Shown: piece by piece, positions 1-5,805 of the stretch
Numbering within the stretch: position 1 is the first letter of the stretch
Layout: every line of letters begins with the position of its first letter
Origin: Vibrio madracius
GTDB taxonomy: Bacteria > Pseudomonadota > Gammaproteobacteria > Enterobacterales > Vibrionaceae
DNA length: 5,805 nucleotides
Reading direction: 5' to 3'
Assembly (NCBI GenBank): GCA_000695745.1
Contig: ASHK01000698.1
Location: 1,040 to 6,844 of the forward strand
The notes under the pieces: generated by a model
The model's input: only the letters and a program-made list of their open reading frames with translations
Told to the model about the DNA's origin: nothing
The model's database searches: none
Made by a program: the position numbers and the translations under genes

Positions 1-425
1 TCATTTTAAGTGATGAAGGGGTACAAAGAGAGCTCAACAACATCATCAAGAAGATTCAATCTGGCGACTCTACGTTTGCTGAAATGGCCGAGCAATATAG
101 CCAGGATCCAGGTTCAGCGGTTCAAGGTGGTGAATTGGGCTACCAAACTCCTGAACTCTACGTGCCTGAGTTTAAGCATCAAGTAGAAACGCTACCTATT
201 GGGCAAATTAGTAAACCTTTTAAAACAGTGCATGGCTGGCATATTGTCGAAGTTCTAGATCGTCGAGACGTCGATAAGACAGGTTCAGCAATGCAAAACC
301 GCGCATACCGCATCTTGTTTAATCGCAAATTCAATGAAGAAGCCTCGGCGTGGATTCAAGAACTTCGCGCCAGTGCTTTTGTTGAGATGGTGAACAGTGA
401 TGAGGATGAGGACAATGCCAACTAA
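1..425 (+). CDS. surA: SurA, periplasmic peptidyl-prolyl isomerase/outer-membrane protein chaperone (5' end missing)
   Basis: This is the C-terminal 140 residues of SurA; the first complete codon is at position 3 and the gene begins before the window. SurA acts in the periplasm, carrying unfolded outer-membrane proteins towards the BAM complex, and has two parvulin-type isomerase domains. Visible here is most of the second parvulin domain, with the family block [16 protein letters not shown], then the [16 protein letters not shown] stretch that closes the domain. The C-terminal helix segment follows ([29 protein letters not shown]), which in E. coli packs back onto the N-terminal chaperone core. 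The protein ends in an acidic tail ([10 protein letters not shown]) longer than the E. coli one. The 3' end overlaps pdxA, the usual gammaproteobacterial neighbour, so the two are probably translated from one message. Identification is by remembered alignment to E. coli SurA, which is very close over this part. Confidence 0.96.
   Translation, partial: ILSDEGVQRELNNIIKKIQSGDSTFAEMAEQYSQDPGSAVQGGELGYQTPELYVPEFKHQVETLPIGQISKPFKTVHGWHIVEVLDRRDVDKTGSAMQNRAYRILFNRKFNEEASAWIQELRASAFVEMVNSDEDEDNAN
402..412 (+). promoter_or_regulatory. Ribosome binding site of pdxA, inside surA
   Basis: The purine-rich run GAGGATGAGGA lies in the last codons of surA, just before the ATG at 415. The first GAGG leaves 9 bases to that ATG. 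This supports 415 as the pdxA start rather than the GTG at 397 or the ATGs at 400 and 406, which lie in front of or within the run. Confidence 0.55.
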
Positions 426-1401
426 GCGTATTGTTGTTACCGCTGGTGAGCCAGCGGGCATCGGCCCCGATCTTGCTGTCGCTCTTTCACAGCGAGACTG
501 GCCTCATCAGGTCGTTGTCTGTGCTGATAAACACTTGATTGCTGAACGTGCACATCAACTTGGGATTGAAGTCGAGCTCATCGATTATGATCCCACTGTT
601 CACGATACGCATAGCAAAGGCCGCTTAGTTATTTTACATGAGCCGCTGCAAAACCCAGCCCAAGCAGGGAAGCTAGATGAAGCCAATGGACAATACGTAT
701 TAAATACCTTAGAAAAAGCAGCAAAAGGCTGTATGAAAGGTGAATTTGATGCTATTGTCACCGGCCCTGTGCATAAAGGGGTGATCAATCGAGCTGGTGT
801 TAGCTTTAGTGGCCATACCGAGTTCTTTGCCGAAGTATCCAATACACCATTAGTGGTGATGATGCTTGCGACGGAAGGATTAAGAACCGCACTTGTCACG
901 ACACACCTTCCATTATCGGAAGTACCTGCTGCCATCACCGAAGATCGTGTGACACGCATTGTTGATATATTGCATCACGACCTAGTCACCAAGTTTGGTA
1001 TTGCCAAACCTAATATCTACGTCTGTGGCCTTAACCCTCATGCAGGTGAAGATGGCTGCTTAGGTATGGAAGAGATAGACACTATCACTCCGACCCTAGA
1101 GAAACTTCGCACAGAAAAAGATTATCAACTTATCGGCCCATTACCTGCCGATACGATATTTAATGACAAATATTTACGCGATGCGGATGCTGTCTTAGGC
1201 ATGTATCACGACCAAGTTCTTCCTGTACTAAAATACAAAGGTTTTGGTCGTTCAGTAAACATTACTCTTGGTCTACCCTTTATAAGGACATCGGTCGATC
1301 ATGGCACTGCATTAGATCTTGCTGGCACTGGCCTAGCAGATTTTGGCAGCTTTGAGACAGCACTGGCGTACGCAATAGATTTAGTAGAGAGCAGACAATG
1401 A
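415..1401 (+). CDS. pdxA: 4-hydroxythreonine-4-phosphate dehydrogenase PdxA
   Basis: PdxA oxidises 4-phosphohydroxy-L-threonine with NAD(P)+; the product decarboxylates to an aminoacetone phosphate that PdxJ condenses with deoxyxylulose 5-phosphate to make pyridoxine 5'-phosphate (vitamin B6, cytoplasm). From the ATG at 415 the protein is 328 residues, against 329 in E. coli. Visible motifs are the N-terminal [12 protein letters not shown] (9-20), [10 protein letters not shown] (116-125), SGHTEFF (132-138), and the three metal-ligand histidines at about H164 (TTHLPL), H209 (LNPHAGE) and H265 (MYHDQ). These match E. coli H166, H211 and H266. The C-terminal [19 protein letters not shown] block is intact. 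The frame stays open upstream to a GTG at 397, but 415 aligns with the family start and has the better ribosome site. It overlaps surA by 11 bases and rsmA by 4 (ATGA), suggesting coupled translation. Nothing in it looks damaged. Confidence 0.97.
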   Translation: MPTKRIVVTAGEPAGIGPDLAVALSQRDWPHQVVVCADKHLIAERAHQLGIEVELIDYDPTVHDTHSKGRLVILHEPLQNPAQAGKLDEANGQYVLNTLEKAAKGCMKGEFDAIVTGPVHKGVINRAGVSFSGHTEFFAEVSNTPLVVMMLATEGLRTALVTTHLPLSEVPAAITEDRVTRIVDILHHDLVTKFGIAKPNIYVCGLNPHAGEDGCLGMEEIDTITPTLEKLRTEKDYQLIGPLPADTIFNDKYLRDADAVLGMYHDQVLPVLKYKGFGRSVNITLGLPFIRTSVDHGTALDLAGTGLADFGSFETALAYAIDLVESRQ

Positions 1402-2204
1402 GAAATGATGTCCACTTAGGGCACAAAGCAAGAAAGCGTTTTGGTCAAAACTTCCTAAATGATCCTTATGTTATCGACGGAATTGTATCAGCGATCAATC
1501 CGCGTCCAGGTCAAAACTTAGTTGAGATTGGCCCAGGCCTTGGTGCGATTACTGAACCAGTAGGCAAAGAAGTCGACAAGTTTACAGTTATTGAATTAGA
1601 CCGAGATCTTGCGGAGCGTCTACGCAATCACCCAGATTTGGGAGATAAGCTCACCATTCACGAAGGTGATGCGATGCGTTTTGACTTTACTCAACTTGTT
1701 AACCCAAATAACAAGCTGCGTATCTTCGGTAACCTGCCGTACAACATCTCTACGCCGTTGATGTTCCATTTATTTGAGTTTCATAAAGACATTCAAGATA
1801 TGCACTTTATGCTACAAAAAGAGGTGGTTAACCGTCTTGCGGCGGGTCCAGGTACTAAAGCTTATGGCCGTCTCACGGTGATGGCTCAGTATTACTGCAA
1901 AGTGGTTCCTGTACTTGAAGTACCACCAACAGCATTTGTACCACCACCAAAAGTCGACTCAGCTGTCGTTAGACTGGTTCCTTATGAGAACCTTCCTTAC
2001 CCTGCGACGAGCTTAAAATGGCTCGACAGAGTATGTCGTGACGGTTTTAACCAACGCCGTAAAACCGTTCGCAACTGTTACAAATCTCTTATGTCCGCAG
2101 AAACACTAGAAGAGTTGGGCATCAACCCATCTATGCGACCAGAAAATCTAACCTTGCCACAATTTGTTGCAATGGCTAACTGGCTGGATGAGAATCATAG
2201 CTAG
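1398..2204 (+). CDS. rsmA: 16S rRNA (adenine1518-N6/adenine1519-N6)-dimethyltransferase RsmA (KsgA)
   Basis: RsmA uses S-adenosylmethionine to dimethylate two adjacent adenines in the 3'-terminal helix of 16S rRNA, a late check in small-subunit assembly; loss gives kasugamycin resistance. The protein has 268 residues (E. coli 273). Visible are the N-terminal [10 protein letters not shown] (11-20), SAM-binding motif [10 protein letters not shown] (42-50), the acidic ribose-binding end of strand 2 at E66 (VIELDRD), GDA at 90-92, and the catalytic [10 protein letters not shown] motif at 112-121. These are followed by the [11 protein letters not shown] block (180-190) and the RNA-binding FNQRRKT stretch (217-223). 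The start ATG sits in the ATGA overlap with the pdxA stop. There is no strong ribosome site of its own, so reinitiation after pdxA is likely. A terminator follows directly, making rsmA the last gene of this transcript unless there is read-through. Confidence 0.97.
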   Translation: MRNDVHLGHKARKRFGQNFLNDPYVIDGIVSAINPRPGQNLVEIGPGLGAITEPVGKEVDKFTVIELDRDLAERLRNHPDLGDKLTIHEGDAMRFDFTQLVNPNNKLRIFGNLPYNISTPLMFHLFEFHKDIQDMHFMLQKEVVNRLAAGPGTKAYGRLTVMAQYYCKVVPVLEVPPTAFVPPPKVDSAVVRLVPYENLPYPATSLKWLDRVCRDGFNQRRKTVRNCYKSLMSAETLEELGINPSMRPENLTLPQFVAMANWLDENHS

Positions 2205-2210
2205 ACCAAT

Positions 2211-2247
2211 AAAAACGCTCACTAGCTTGCTAAGGAGCGTTTTTTTT
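2211..2247 (+). terminator. Intrinsic terminator after rsmA
   Basis: AAAAACGCTC (2211-2220) can pair with GAGCGTTTTT (2235-2244) across a 14-base loop, and a run of eight T (2240-2247) follows. The loop can form a further short TAGC/GCTA pairing. It starts 6 bases after the rsmA stop. In E. coli the apaGH genes are co-transcribed with the upstream genes, so this may be a partial terminator. The A run on the left could also give weak termination on the other strand, though no gene needs it there. Confidence 0.85.
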
Positions 2248-2284
2248 GTCATAGTGACTTAATAAGCTGCCCTTTCAACAGCAT

Positions 2285-2290
2285 AGGAGA
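2285..2290 (+). promoter_or_regulatory. Strong ribosome binding site of apaG
   Basis: AGGAGA lies 5 bases before the ATG at 2296, a near-consensus Shine-Dalgarno site, and fixes the apaG start. I see no convincing -35/-10 pair in the 48 bases between the terminator T run and this ATG, so apaG may depend on read-through or on a promoter inside rsmA. Confidence 0.75.
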
Positions 2291-2295
2291 ATCAT

Positions 2296-2675
2296 ATGGA
2301 TACCACTTCGCCATGCGTGAAATGCCAAGTACATACTAAATACGTTGAAGAACAATCTGATCCGGATAACAAACGTTTTGTCTTCGCGTACGTCATTACC
2401 ATCAAAAACCTGAGCCAACAGACGGTACAACTTCTGAGTCGACGTTGGCTCATTACTGATGCAAATGGCAAACAGATCAGCGTAGAGGGTGAAGGAGTGA
2501 TTGCCAGCAACCTGTGATCGAGAAGAGTGACGAATACACTTATACTAGCGGAACAGCAATTGAAACCCCTGTTGGCGTTATGCAAGGTCACTACGTGATG
2601 ATTGATGCAAACGGTAAAGAATTTATCGCTGAAATTGAGCCGTTTCGCTTAGCAATTCCCAATATTCTTAATTAA
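2296..2675 (+). pseudogene. apaG: ApaG (Co2+/Mg2+ efflux-associated protein), reading frame broken by one missing base
   Basis: ApaG is a small fibronectin-III-like beta-sandwich protein, the bacterial relative of the ApaG domain of eukaryotic FBXO3 and PDIP38. In Salmonella its loss affects cobalt resistance and magnesium efflux; its molecular role is unsettled. The first frame gives 73 residues from ATG 2296 to a TGA at 2515-2517 and matches ApaG through the [20 protein letters not shown] block and VEGEGVIA. The match then resumes in another frame from CAA at 2508 ([15 protein letters not shown], then [11 protein letters not shown] and the ending [11 protein letters not shown]) to TAA at 2673-2675. 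The whole span is 380 bases, one short of 127 codons. Restoring one base near 2506 gives 126 residues, the length I recall for Vibrio ApaG. No frameshift-promoting heptamer is visible. I infer a sequencing error or a recent mutation, the former more likely. The apaH ribosome site overlaps the apaG stop. Confidence 0.9.
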
Positions 2676-2677
2676 GG
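2674..2677 (+). promoter_or_regulatory. Ribosome binding site of apaH, overlapping the apaG stop
   Basis: AAGG uses the last two bases of the apaG TAA stop (2673-2675) and leaves 6 bases before the GTG at 2684. It supports the GTG as the true apaH start. It also implies that a ribosome finishing apaG sits on the apaH initiation site, so the apaG frameshift could lower apaH translation if it is real. Confidence 0.6.
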
Positions 2678-2683
2678 TTTTTT

Positions 2684-3490
2684 GTGGCTAATTACATTGT
2701 TGGTGACATTCAAGGCTGCTTGGATGAATTGGAACGTCTGTTATTGAACAGTCATTTTGATAAACAAAAAGATACCCTATGGTTCGCCGGTGACCTCGTT
2801 GCTAGAGGCCCAAAATCACTGGAAACGCTGCGCTTTGTTAAGTCGATGGGTGCGAGTGCTAAAGTATGTCTGGGAAATCATGATCTTCATTTATTAGCGG
2901 TCTCGCTAGGTATACACAAAGCAAAACCCAAAGACAAAACACAACCAATTTTGGAAGCTTCCGACTCCGAAGAACTCTTGGAATGGCTTAGACACCAACC
3001 TCTGCTCTTAGAACATGACGAATTTGCCGTTTGCCATGCTGGCATCTCTCCCCAGTGGACGTTAGAACAGGCAAGAACAAATGCCAGAGAGGTTGAACAG
3101 CAACTACAAGGCAATAATTGGCAAGCACTGATCCATAATATGTACAGTAATGAACCCGACTTTTGGCAGCCTGAGCTAACAGGTTTCGAACGCTGGCGTT
3201 ACATCATTAATGCTTACACCAGAATGCGCTTTTGTTATCCAGATGGCCGATTAGATATGGGTTGTAAGCTCCCTCCAAACGACGTAAACCCACTAGAATA
3301 TATTCCTTGGTTTCAGTTAGAAAGCCGCGTTCCTCTCAAGAAAACTGTGCTATTTGGACATTGGGCGGCGCTAGGTGGCTATATCAGCGATCAAGTCATA
3401 GGCCTCGACACCGGGTGTGTTTGGGGAGGGAGCCTGACTATGATTCGTTGGGAAGACAAGCAAATTTTTGAACAGCCAGCTTTAAGCTAA
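2684..3490 (+). CDS. apaH: Bis(5'-nucleosyl)-tetraphosphatase (symmetrical), ApaH
   Basis: ApaH splits diadenosine tetraphosphate into two ADP in the cytoplasm, keeping this stress-related dinucleotide low, and also removes Np4 caps from RNA. It is 268 residues (E. coli about 280, with a longer C-terminal tail). The metallophosphatase motifs appear in order: GDIQG (7-11), GDLVARGP (36-43), GNHD (64-67), HAG (118-120) and FGHWA (224-228), followed by LDTGCVWGG (241-249) and the conserved RWEDKQ near the end. Motif 1 is GDIQG rather than the GDxHG of the wider PPP phosphatase family; E. coli has GDVHG, whereas Vibrio and Pseudomonas ApaH commonly carry Q, as far as I recall. Translation starts at GTG with an AAGG site 6 bases ahead, and the alignment begins at once (MANYIVGD), so no other start fits. 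A strong terminator follows 15 bases after the stop. The frame is intact, unlike its neighbours apaG and folA. Confidence 0.97.
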   Translation: MANYIVGDIQGCLDELERLLLNSHFDKQKDTLWFAGDLVARGPKSLETLRFVKSMGASAKVCLGNHDLHLLAVSLGIHKAKPKDKTQPILEASDSEELLEWLRHQPLLLEHDEFAVCHAGISPQWTLEQARTNAREVEQQLQGNNWQALIHNMYSNEPDFWQPELTGFERWRYIINAYTRMRFCYPDGRLDMGCKLPPNDVNPLEYIPWFQLESRVPLKKTVLFGHWAALGGYISDQVIGLDTGCVWGGSLTMIRWEDKQIFEQPALS

Positions 3491-3505
3491 ATAAGCCACA
3501 AAAGG

Positions 3506-3536
3506 ACTCCTAAGAAACCTATCTTAGGAGTTTTTT
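3506..3536 (+). terminator. Intrinsic terminator between convergent apaH and folA
   Basis: ACTCCTAAGA (3506-3515) pairs perfectly over 10 bases with TCTTAGGAGT (3522-3531) across a 6-base loop (3516-3521), followed by six T (3531-3536). It ends apaH transcription. The folA stop on the minus strand is at 3538-3540, so the same hairpin also lies directly behind folA. On that strand it is followed only by CCTTTTG, so it would serve folA as a weaker bidirectional terminator. Confidence 0.92.
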
Positions 3537-3537
3537 A

Positions 3538-4016
3538 TTAACGCTCAAGAATAACAAACTGCATATCGTAAGCATTCTTCTCATCTGCCTGATATTGCTC
3601 ACTATAGACTTGCCGCCAACCGGCTCCCCAGTCAGGAAATTGAGTATCACCATCAACGTTTGCATCGATATAGGTAAGATAAAGCTTGTTCGCTATCGGC
3701 AAACAGTGCTCATAAAAACTACCACCACCTATGATCATCACCTCTTCAAGGTTGCTCACCAAGCTCAGAGCTTGTTCCAAGGACGTCACTGTCTCTACTC
3801 CATCGATACGAAGATCAGAGTTTCGACTCACCACGATGTTTTGACGACCCGGTAAAGGCGCCCTATGGACTCATACGTCTTTCTACCCATAATCACGGGC
3901 TTTCCCATGGTGCACTTTTTGAACCACATGAAGTCGGCTGGGAGATGCCAAGGCATTTGGTTATCTTTGCCTATGATTCGATTTTTTGCCATAGCGGCAA
4001 TCATGCTGATAATCAT
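3538..4016 (-). pseudogene. folA: Dihydrofolate reductase FolA, reading frame broken by one missing base
   Basis: DHFR reduces dihydrofolate to tetrahydrofolate with NADPH in the cytoplasm and is the target of trimethoprim; it is normally essential. The N-terminal frame (ATG at 4016) gives [16 protein letters not shown], then MPWHLPAD with the catalytic acid at D28 (E. coli D27) and [13 protein letters not shown], and then goes out of frame, ending near 3828. The protein resumes one frame over as [27 protein letters not shown], the NADPH-binding IIGGG (about 95-99), LYLTYIDANVDGDTQFPDW and the end FVILER. One C is missing near 3857, where the family needs CGC CCT for Arg-Pro. With it restored the protein is 159 residues, the E. 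coli length. A sequencing error in a C run is the likely cause, given essentiality. The gene starts 19 bases behind yjjB with an AGGA at 4030-4033, a rather long 13 bases ahead, and converges on apaH. Confidence 0.92.
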
Positions 4017-4035
4017 TGAAGTACGGTTTTCCTAA

Positions 4036-4509
4036 TTAAACGACAGGTCGGCTGCGATAGAATAACAGCCCTGGCATAGCAAGACCAATAGCCAGACCAG
4101 CAATAATGAACATCGCTTTTAGGAAGTTCTCCATTAATATCGCGACCAACTCTGGGGTATAACCGAGATGATTGATTTCCACCATAGCAATCATCGCTTT
4201 ATAAGCAAAGACTCCTGGAACCATAGGTATAAGTGCGGCGACAGTGAACACTTTTGGGTGAGCAAGGAACTTATGGGACCAGTGAACACCTATCATACCG
4301 ACAATCGTTGCAGCAAAAAAAGTAGCCCATTCAATCGGCACGCCATAATGCATCATTAAAAAACGAGAACCATGACCAACCGCTCCGCCAATTGCGCAAT
4401 ACGCTAACGCATTCTGAGGAACGTTAAATACCAAGGCAAAACCGACGGCAGGAATAGCGGCAAAAAACATATCATTGAGTAGAGCGAGCAATAATTCCAC
4501 TAACGTCAT
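4036..4509 (-). CDS. yjjB: YjjB, small membrane subunit of the YjjPB (ThrE-type) exporter
   Basis: YjjB corresponds to the C-terminal membrane half (ThrE_2, DUF3815) of the Corynebacterium threonine/serine exporter ThrE, which is one chain there but two here. In E. coli YjjP and YjjB together have been reported to export succinate. From the ATG at 4509 the protein has 157 residues, equal to E. coli YjjB. It is mostly hydrophobic, with about four to five membrane segments. It carries the family motifs DMFFAAIPAVGFALVFNVP (13-31), GHGSR (45-49) and HPKVFTVAALIPMVPG (84-99), and ends in a short basic tail (YRSRPVV). An in-frame GTG at 4521 would add four residues, but ATG 4509 fits the E. coli alignment. 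It also overlaps the yjjP stop by one base (TAATG), implying coupled translation. The substrate in this organism (amino acid or dicarboxylate) cannot be told from sequence. Confidence 0.92.
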   Translation of the reverse strand: MTLVELLLALLNDMFFAAIPAVGFALVFNVPQNALAYCAIGGAVGHGSRFLMMHYGVPIEWATFFAATIVGMIGVHWSHKFLAHPKVFTVAALIPMVPGVFAYKAMIAMVEINHLGYTPELVAILMENFLKAMFIIAGLAIGLAMPGLLFYRSRPVV

Positions 4510-5275
4510 TACTGAGCCCACCCTAAAACGTCGGTTAAACTCATCGCGCCAATGATTCCCAAACAGGTGGCAAGAGTGAGCAAACTGGCAAACACAAAAC
4601 GAGCTACCCCCATATTTACGTAGCCTTTGATCATATCTGCGACAGCGTTAATCAGTGGGAAACCAGGAACCAACATGAGCACCGATGACGCCATGACTAA
4701 CTGTGGTTGCGCGCCGATACTGTAGATCACAGCTTGCGCCGAAATAAGTGTCGTGACAAATGCCGTAACGGAAAAATTTAACAATGGGTTAAAATGACGA
4801 TGACCGATTTCTTGACGAATTGTCATACCGATAGCAGAGGCTAGAAACGTCATTCCAAACACTGACCAATCACCACCGGCTAGGCGACTAAAGGCTGCGC
4901 ATGACAAACCTATCATCACAACGACCAACCAACGATTGTAGCGTTCGGGGCTAATTTGATTGAGTTTCTTTTGGGCTAGGTGATAATCGAGAATCCCCTT
5001 CTCCATCATGATACAGATACGTTGGACCTGAGTCACAACACGCATATTGAGCCCTCTATCAGGCTTCGCCTTGCTGTCGTAACACAATGCTCTTGGTAAA
5101 CCGTAGTAATCACTAGTGAACTTGCAGATAGTGATACCTCTACTTCATCCATAGAGGCCGCTATTCCCATTCTTCGAGTAATATCACCAACTAAGGTACT
5201 TTCCGCGCCGTGAGCAAGGAGCATTTGTCCTGCTTGCGCAATCAGCCGAGAGACGGCTCGTTGCTTAGAATCCAT
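4509..5275 (-). pseudogene. yjjP: YjjP, large subunit of the YjjPB (ThrE-type) exporter, frame broken by one missing base
   Basis: YjjP is the ThrE_1 (DUF1212) partner of YjjB. Its N-terminal part is cytoplasmic and its C-terminal half is membrane-embedded. The first frame shows MDSKQRAVSRL, the family motif HGAES (22-26), SMDEVEVSLSASSLVITT and CVTTAR. It then runs out of frame to a TGA near 5033. The second frame resumes with KPDRGLNMRVVTQVQ, aligned without a gap to the E. coli DRGINMHVVTEVQ region, and continues through hydrophobic segments from about residue 116. It includes VPGFPLINAVADM (about 203-215), and ends LTDVLGWAQ at TAA 4509-4511. One base is missing near 5066-5068 (CGA AAG expected, CGAAG seen). 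Restored, the protein is 255 residues from the ATG at 5275 (E. coli 256). An upstream in-frame ATG at 5311 would add 12 residues; neither start has a strong ribosome site. A sequencing error is the likeliest cause. Confidence 0.9.
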
Positions 5276-5344
5276 TCCAGTTTTTTCGTGGTCATTCAAT
5301 ATTGAGCTCATTCTAGAGCCATTCGTATTGCTGATGAACTAAAA

Positions 5345-5373
5345 ACTACAGCGCGATTGACGGAAAACAACAA
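5345..5373 (-). promoter_or_regulatory. Possible promoter of yjjP-yjjB-folA
   Basis: On the minus strand TTGTTG (5373-5368) and TGTAGT (5350-5345) are spaced 17 bases apart and match the sigma-70 boxes at about 3 of 6 and 4 of 6 positions. This is the only pair I found in the 73-base gap between the right-edge gene and yjjP, and the match is weak. The -35 box overlaps a perfect 10-base palindrome at 5370-5379. Confidence 0.2.
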
Positions 5374-5384
5374 ATTTGTGAAAA

Positions 5385-5805
5385 CTACTCTTGAGATAAG
5401 TTCAGAGAGTAAATTAGCAGTCGCTTCAAATTCACCAAATCCTCCATTAACTTCAAATTAAGCCACAGATAACCATTGATACTCGTCTCTTCGCCATCAA
5501 TCTTTGGCAAGCTGCTTTTTAATGTCTCTCGTGTGGTGGTAATTTCTCTGCCAGTGATTTCGGTCTCAAGTTTCCCCGTTATGATCAGTTTTGCGAGTGC
5601 CTCGAACTCGTTTTCAATGATTTTCTGGCACTCATTAAGCGGTTTAGACCAGAGCATGTTCAAGTGACTGTGACGTCGCTCCAGTATGAGGTGTTCAAGA
5701 GCTCAATTGAATAAAGCATATTACGAAGCTGTATTTGAATCGCCTCCAATAACTGTGCATTCAATTTCGACTCTTTAACAGAAGGGGAAATAAGACTCCT
5801 TAAAG
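5385..5805 (-). pseudogene. C-terminal part of an unrecognised helical protein (possibly a FUSC-type membrane protein tail), frame broken; starts beyond the window
   Basis: I do not recognise this gene with certainty. One frame is open from the window edge (about 5803) and reads LRSLISPSVKESKLNAQ, then IQIQLRNMLYSIE, up to about 5702. The other is open from about 5702 and reads LEHLILERRHSHLN, then MLWSKPLNECQKIIENEFEA, to a TAG at 5385-5387. Each is closed by a stop soon after the junction in the other frame, which suggests one protein interrupted by a single missing base near 5700. Joined, the visible part is about 139 residues. It is rich in leucine, glutamate, lysine and isoleucine, has no membrane segment, and looks like long amphipathic helices. 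The soluble C-terminal region of FUSC/aromatic-acid-exporter family proteins has this look, but that is a guess from texture, not from a motif. Its first ATG in the second frame (5663) is internal, not a true start. It is co-directional with yjjP, 73-109 bases upstream of it. Confidence 0.5.

Noticed and set aside
600..959. 119-residue open frame on the minus strand
   Set aside because: It lies wholly within the intact, well-conserved pdxA on the other strand, has no family resemblance, and is rich in Ser, Thr and Pro as antisense shadows are.
2292..2591. 99-residue open frame on the minus strand
   Set aside because: Antisense to apaG, no recognisable domain, low-complexity shadow composition.
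2296..2675. Programmed -1 ribosomal frameshifting in apaG
   Set aside because: No slippery heptamer, no known frameshifting in this family, and three more same-type lesions nearby point to a common technical cause.
2887..3114. 75-residue open frame on the minus strand
   Set aside because: Antisense to apaH, rich in Cys and Ser, no ribosome site; a shadow.
3595..3855. 86-residue open frame on the plus strand
   Set aside because: Antisense to the folA C-terminal half, whose minus-strand protein is unmistakable DHFR.
4168..4359. 63-residue open frame on the plus strand
   Set aside because: Antisense to yjjB; His- and Ser-rich shadow of a membrane protein.
5476..5667. 63-residue hydrophobic open frame on the plus strand that looks like a small membrane protein
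   Set aside because: It is opposite the longer minus-strand helical frame. Lys/Glu-rich helices read backwards give Phe/Ser/Val-rich hydrophobic shadows. It has no convincing ribosome site.
1..5805. A defence, toxin-antitoxin, mobile or other undescribed system
   Set aside because: Every stretch but the right edge is a recognised housekeeping or transport gene in conserved order. No direct repeats, transposase, integrase, attachment site, CRISPR repeat or composition shift was seen.

Overview
The window reads as the chromosome of a gammaproteobacterium, most likely a Vibrio or close relative. The order surA-pdxA-rsmA-apaG-apaH, convergent with folA, is the classic gammaproteobacterial arrangement (it also occurs in E. 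coli). The proteins align well by memory with E. coli and better with Vibrio homologues, for example the GDIQGC motif of ApaH, the 126-residue ApaG and the ApaG start MDTTSPCVK.

Layout. Positions 1-2204 (+) hold the 3' end of surA (periplasmic chaperone/prolyl isomerase), then pdxA (pyridoxine 5'-phosphate synthesis) and rsmA/ksgA (16S rRNA dimethyltransferase). These three overlap one another and look translationally coupled. An intrinsic terminator at about 2211-2247 follows. Positions 2296-3490 (+) hold apaG and apaH (diadenosine tetraphosphate hydrolase), ending in a second, near-perfect terminator hairpin at 3506-3536. Positions 3538-5311 (-) hold a tight convergent run transcribed yjjP > yjjB > folA: a split ThrE-type exporter (YjjP/YjjB) followed by dihydrofolate reductase. 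At the right edge (5385-5805, -) is the C-terminal part of an unrecognised helical protein, possibly the tail of a FUSC-type membrane protein.

The most notable thing is not a new system but a pattern of breaks. apaG, folA, yjjP and the right-edge gene are each split by what looks like exactly one missing base (near 2506, 3857, 5067 and 5700). In every case the protein continues with full homology, or as a plausible continuation, in the next frame, and the restored lengths of ApaG, DHFR and YjjP match the family (126, 159 and 255 residues). folA is normally essential. Four same-direction one-base losses in 3.3 kb, against none in the first 2.5 kb, fit deletion-type sequencing or assembly errors better than gene decay. 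The genes are therefore probably intact in the organism, but they are broken in this sequence as given.

I found no tRNA, rRNA, CRISPR, insertion sequence or prophage signal, and no evidence of an undescribed system. The one contextual novelty is that folA lies 19 bases behind the yjjPB exporter pair, unlike in E. coli, where these loci are far apart.
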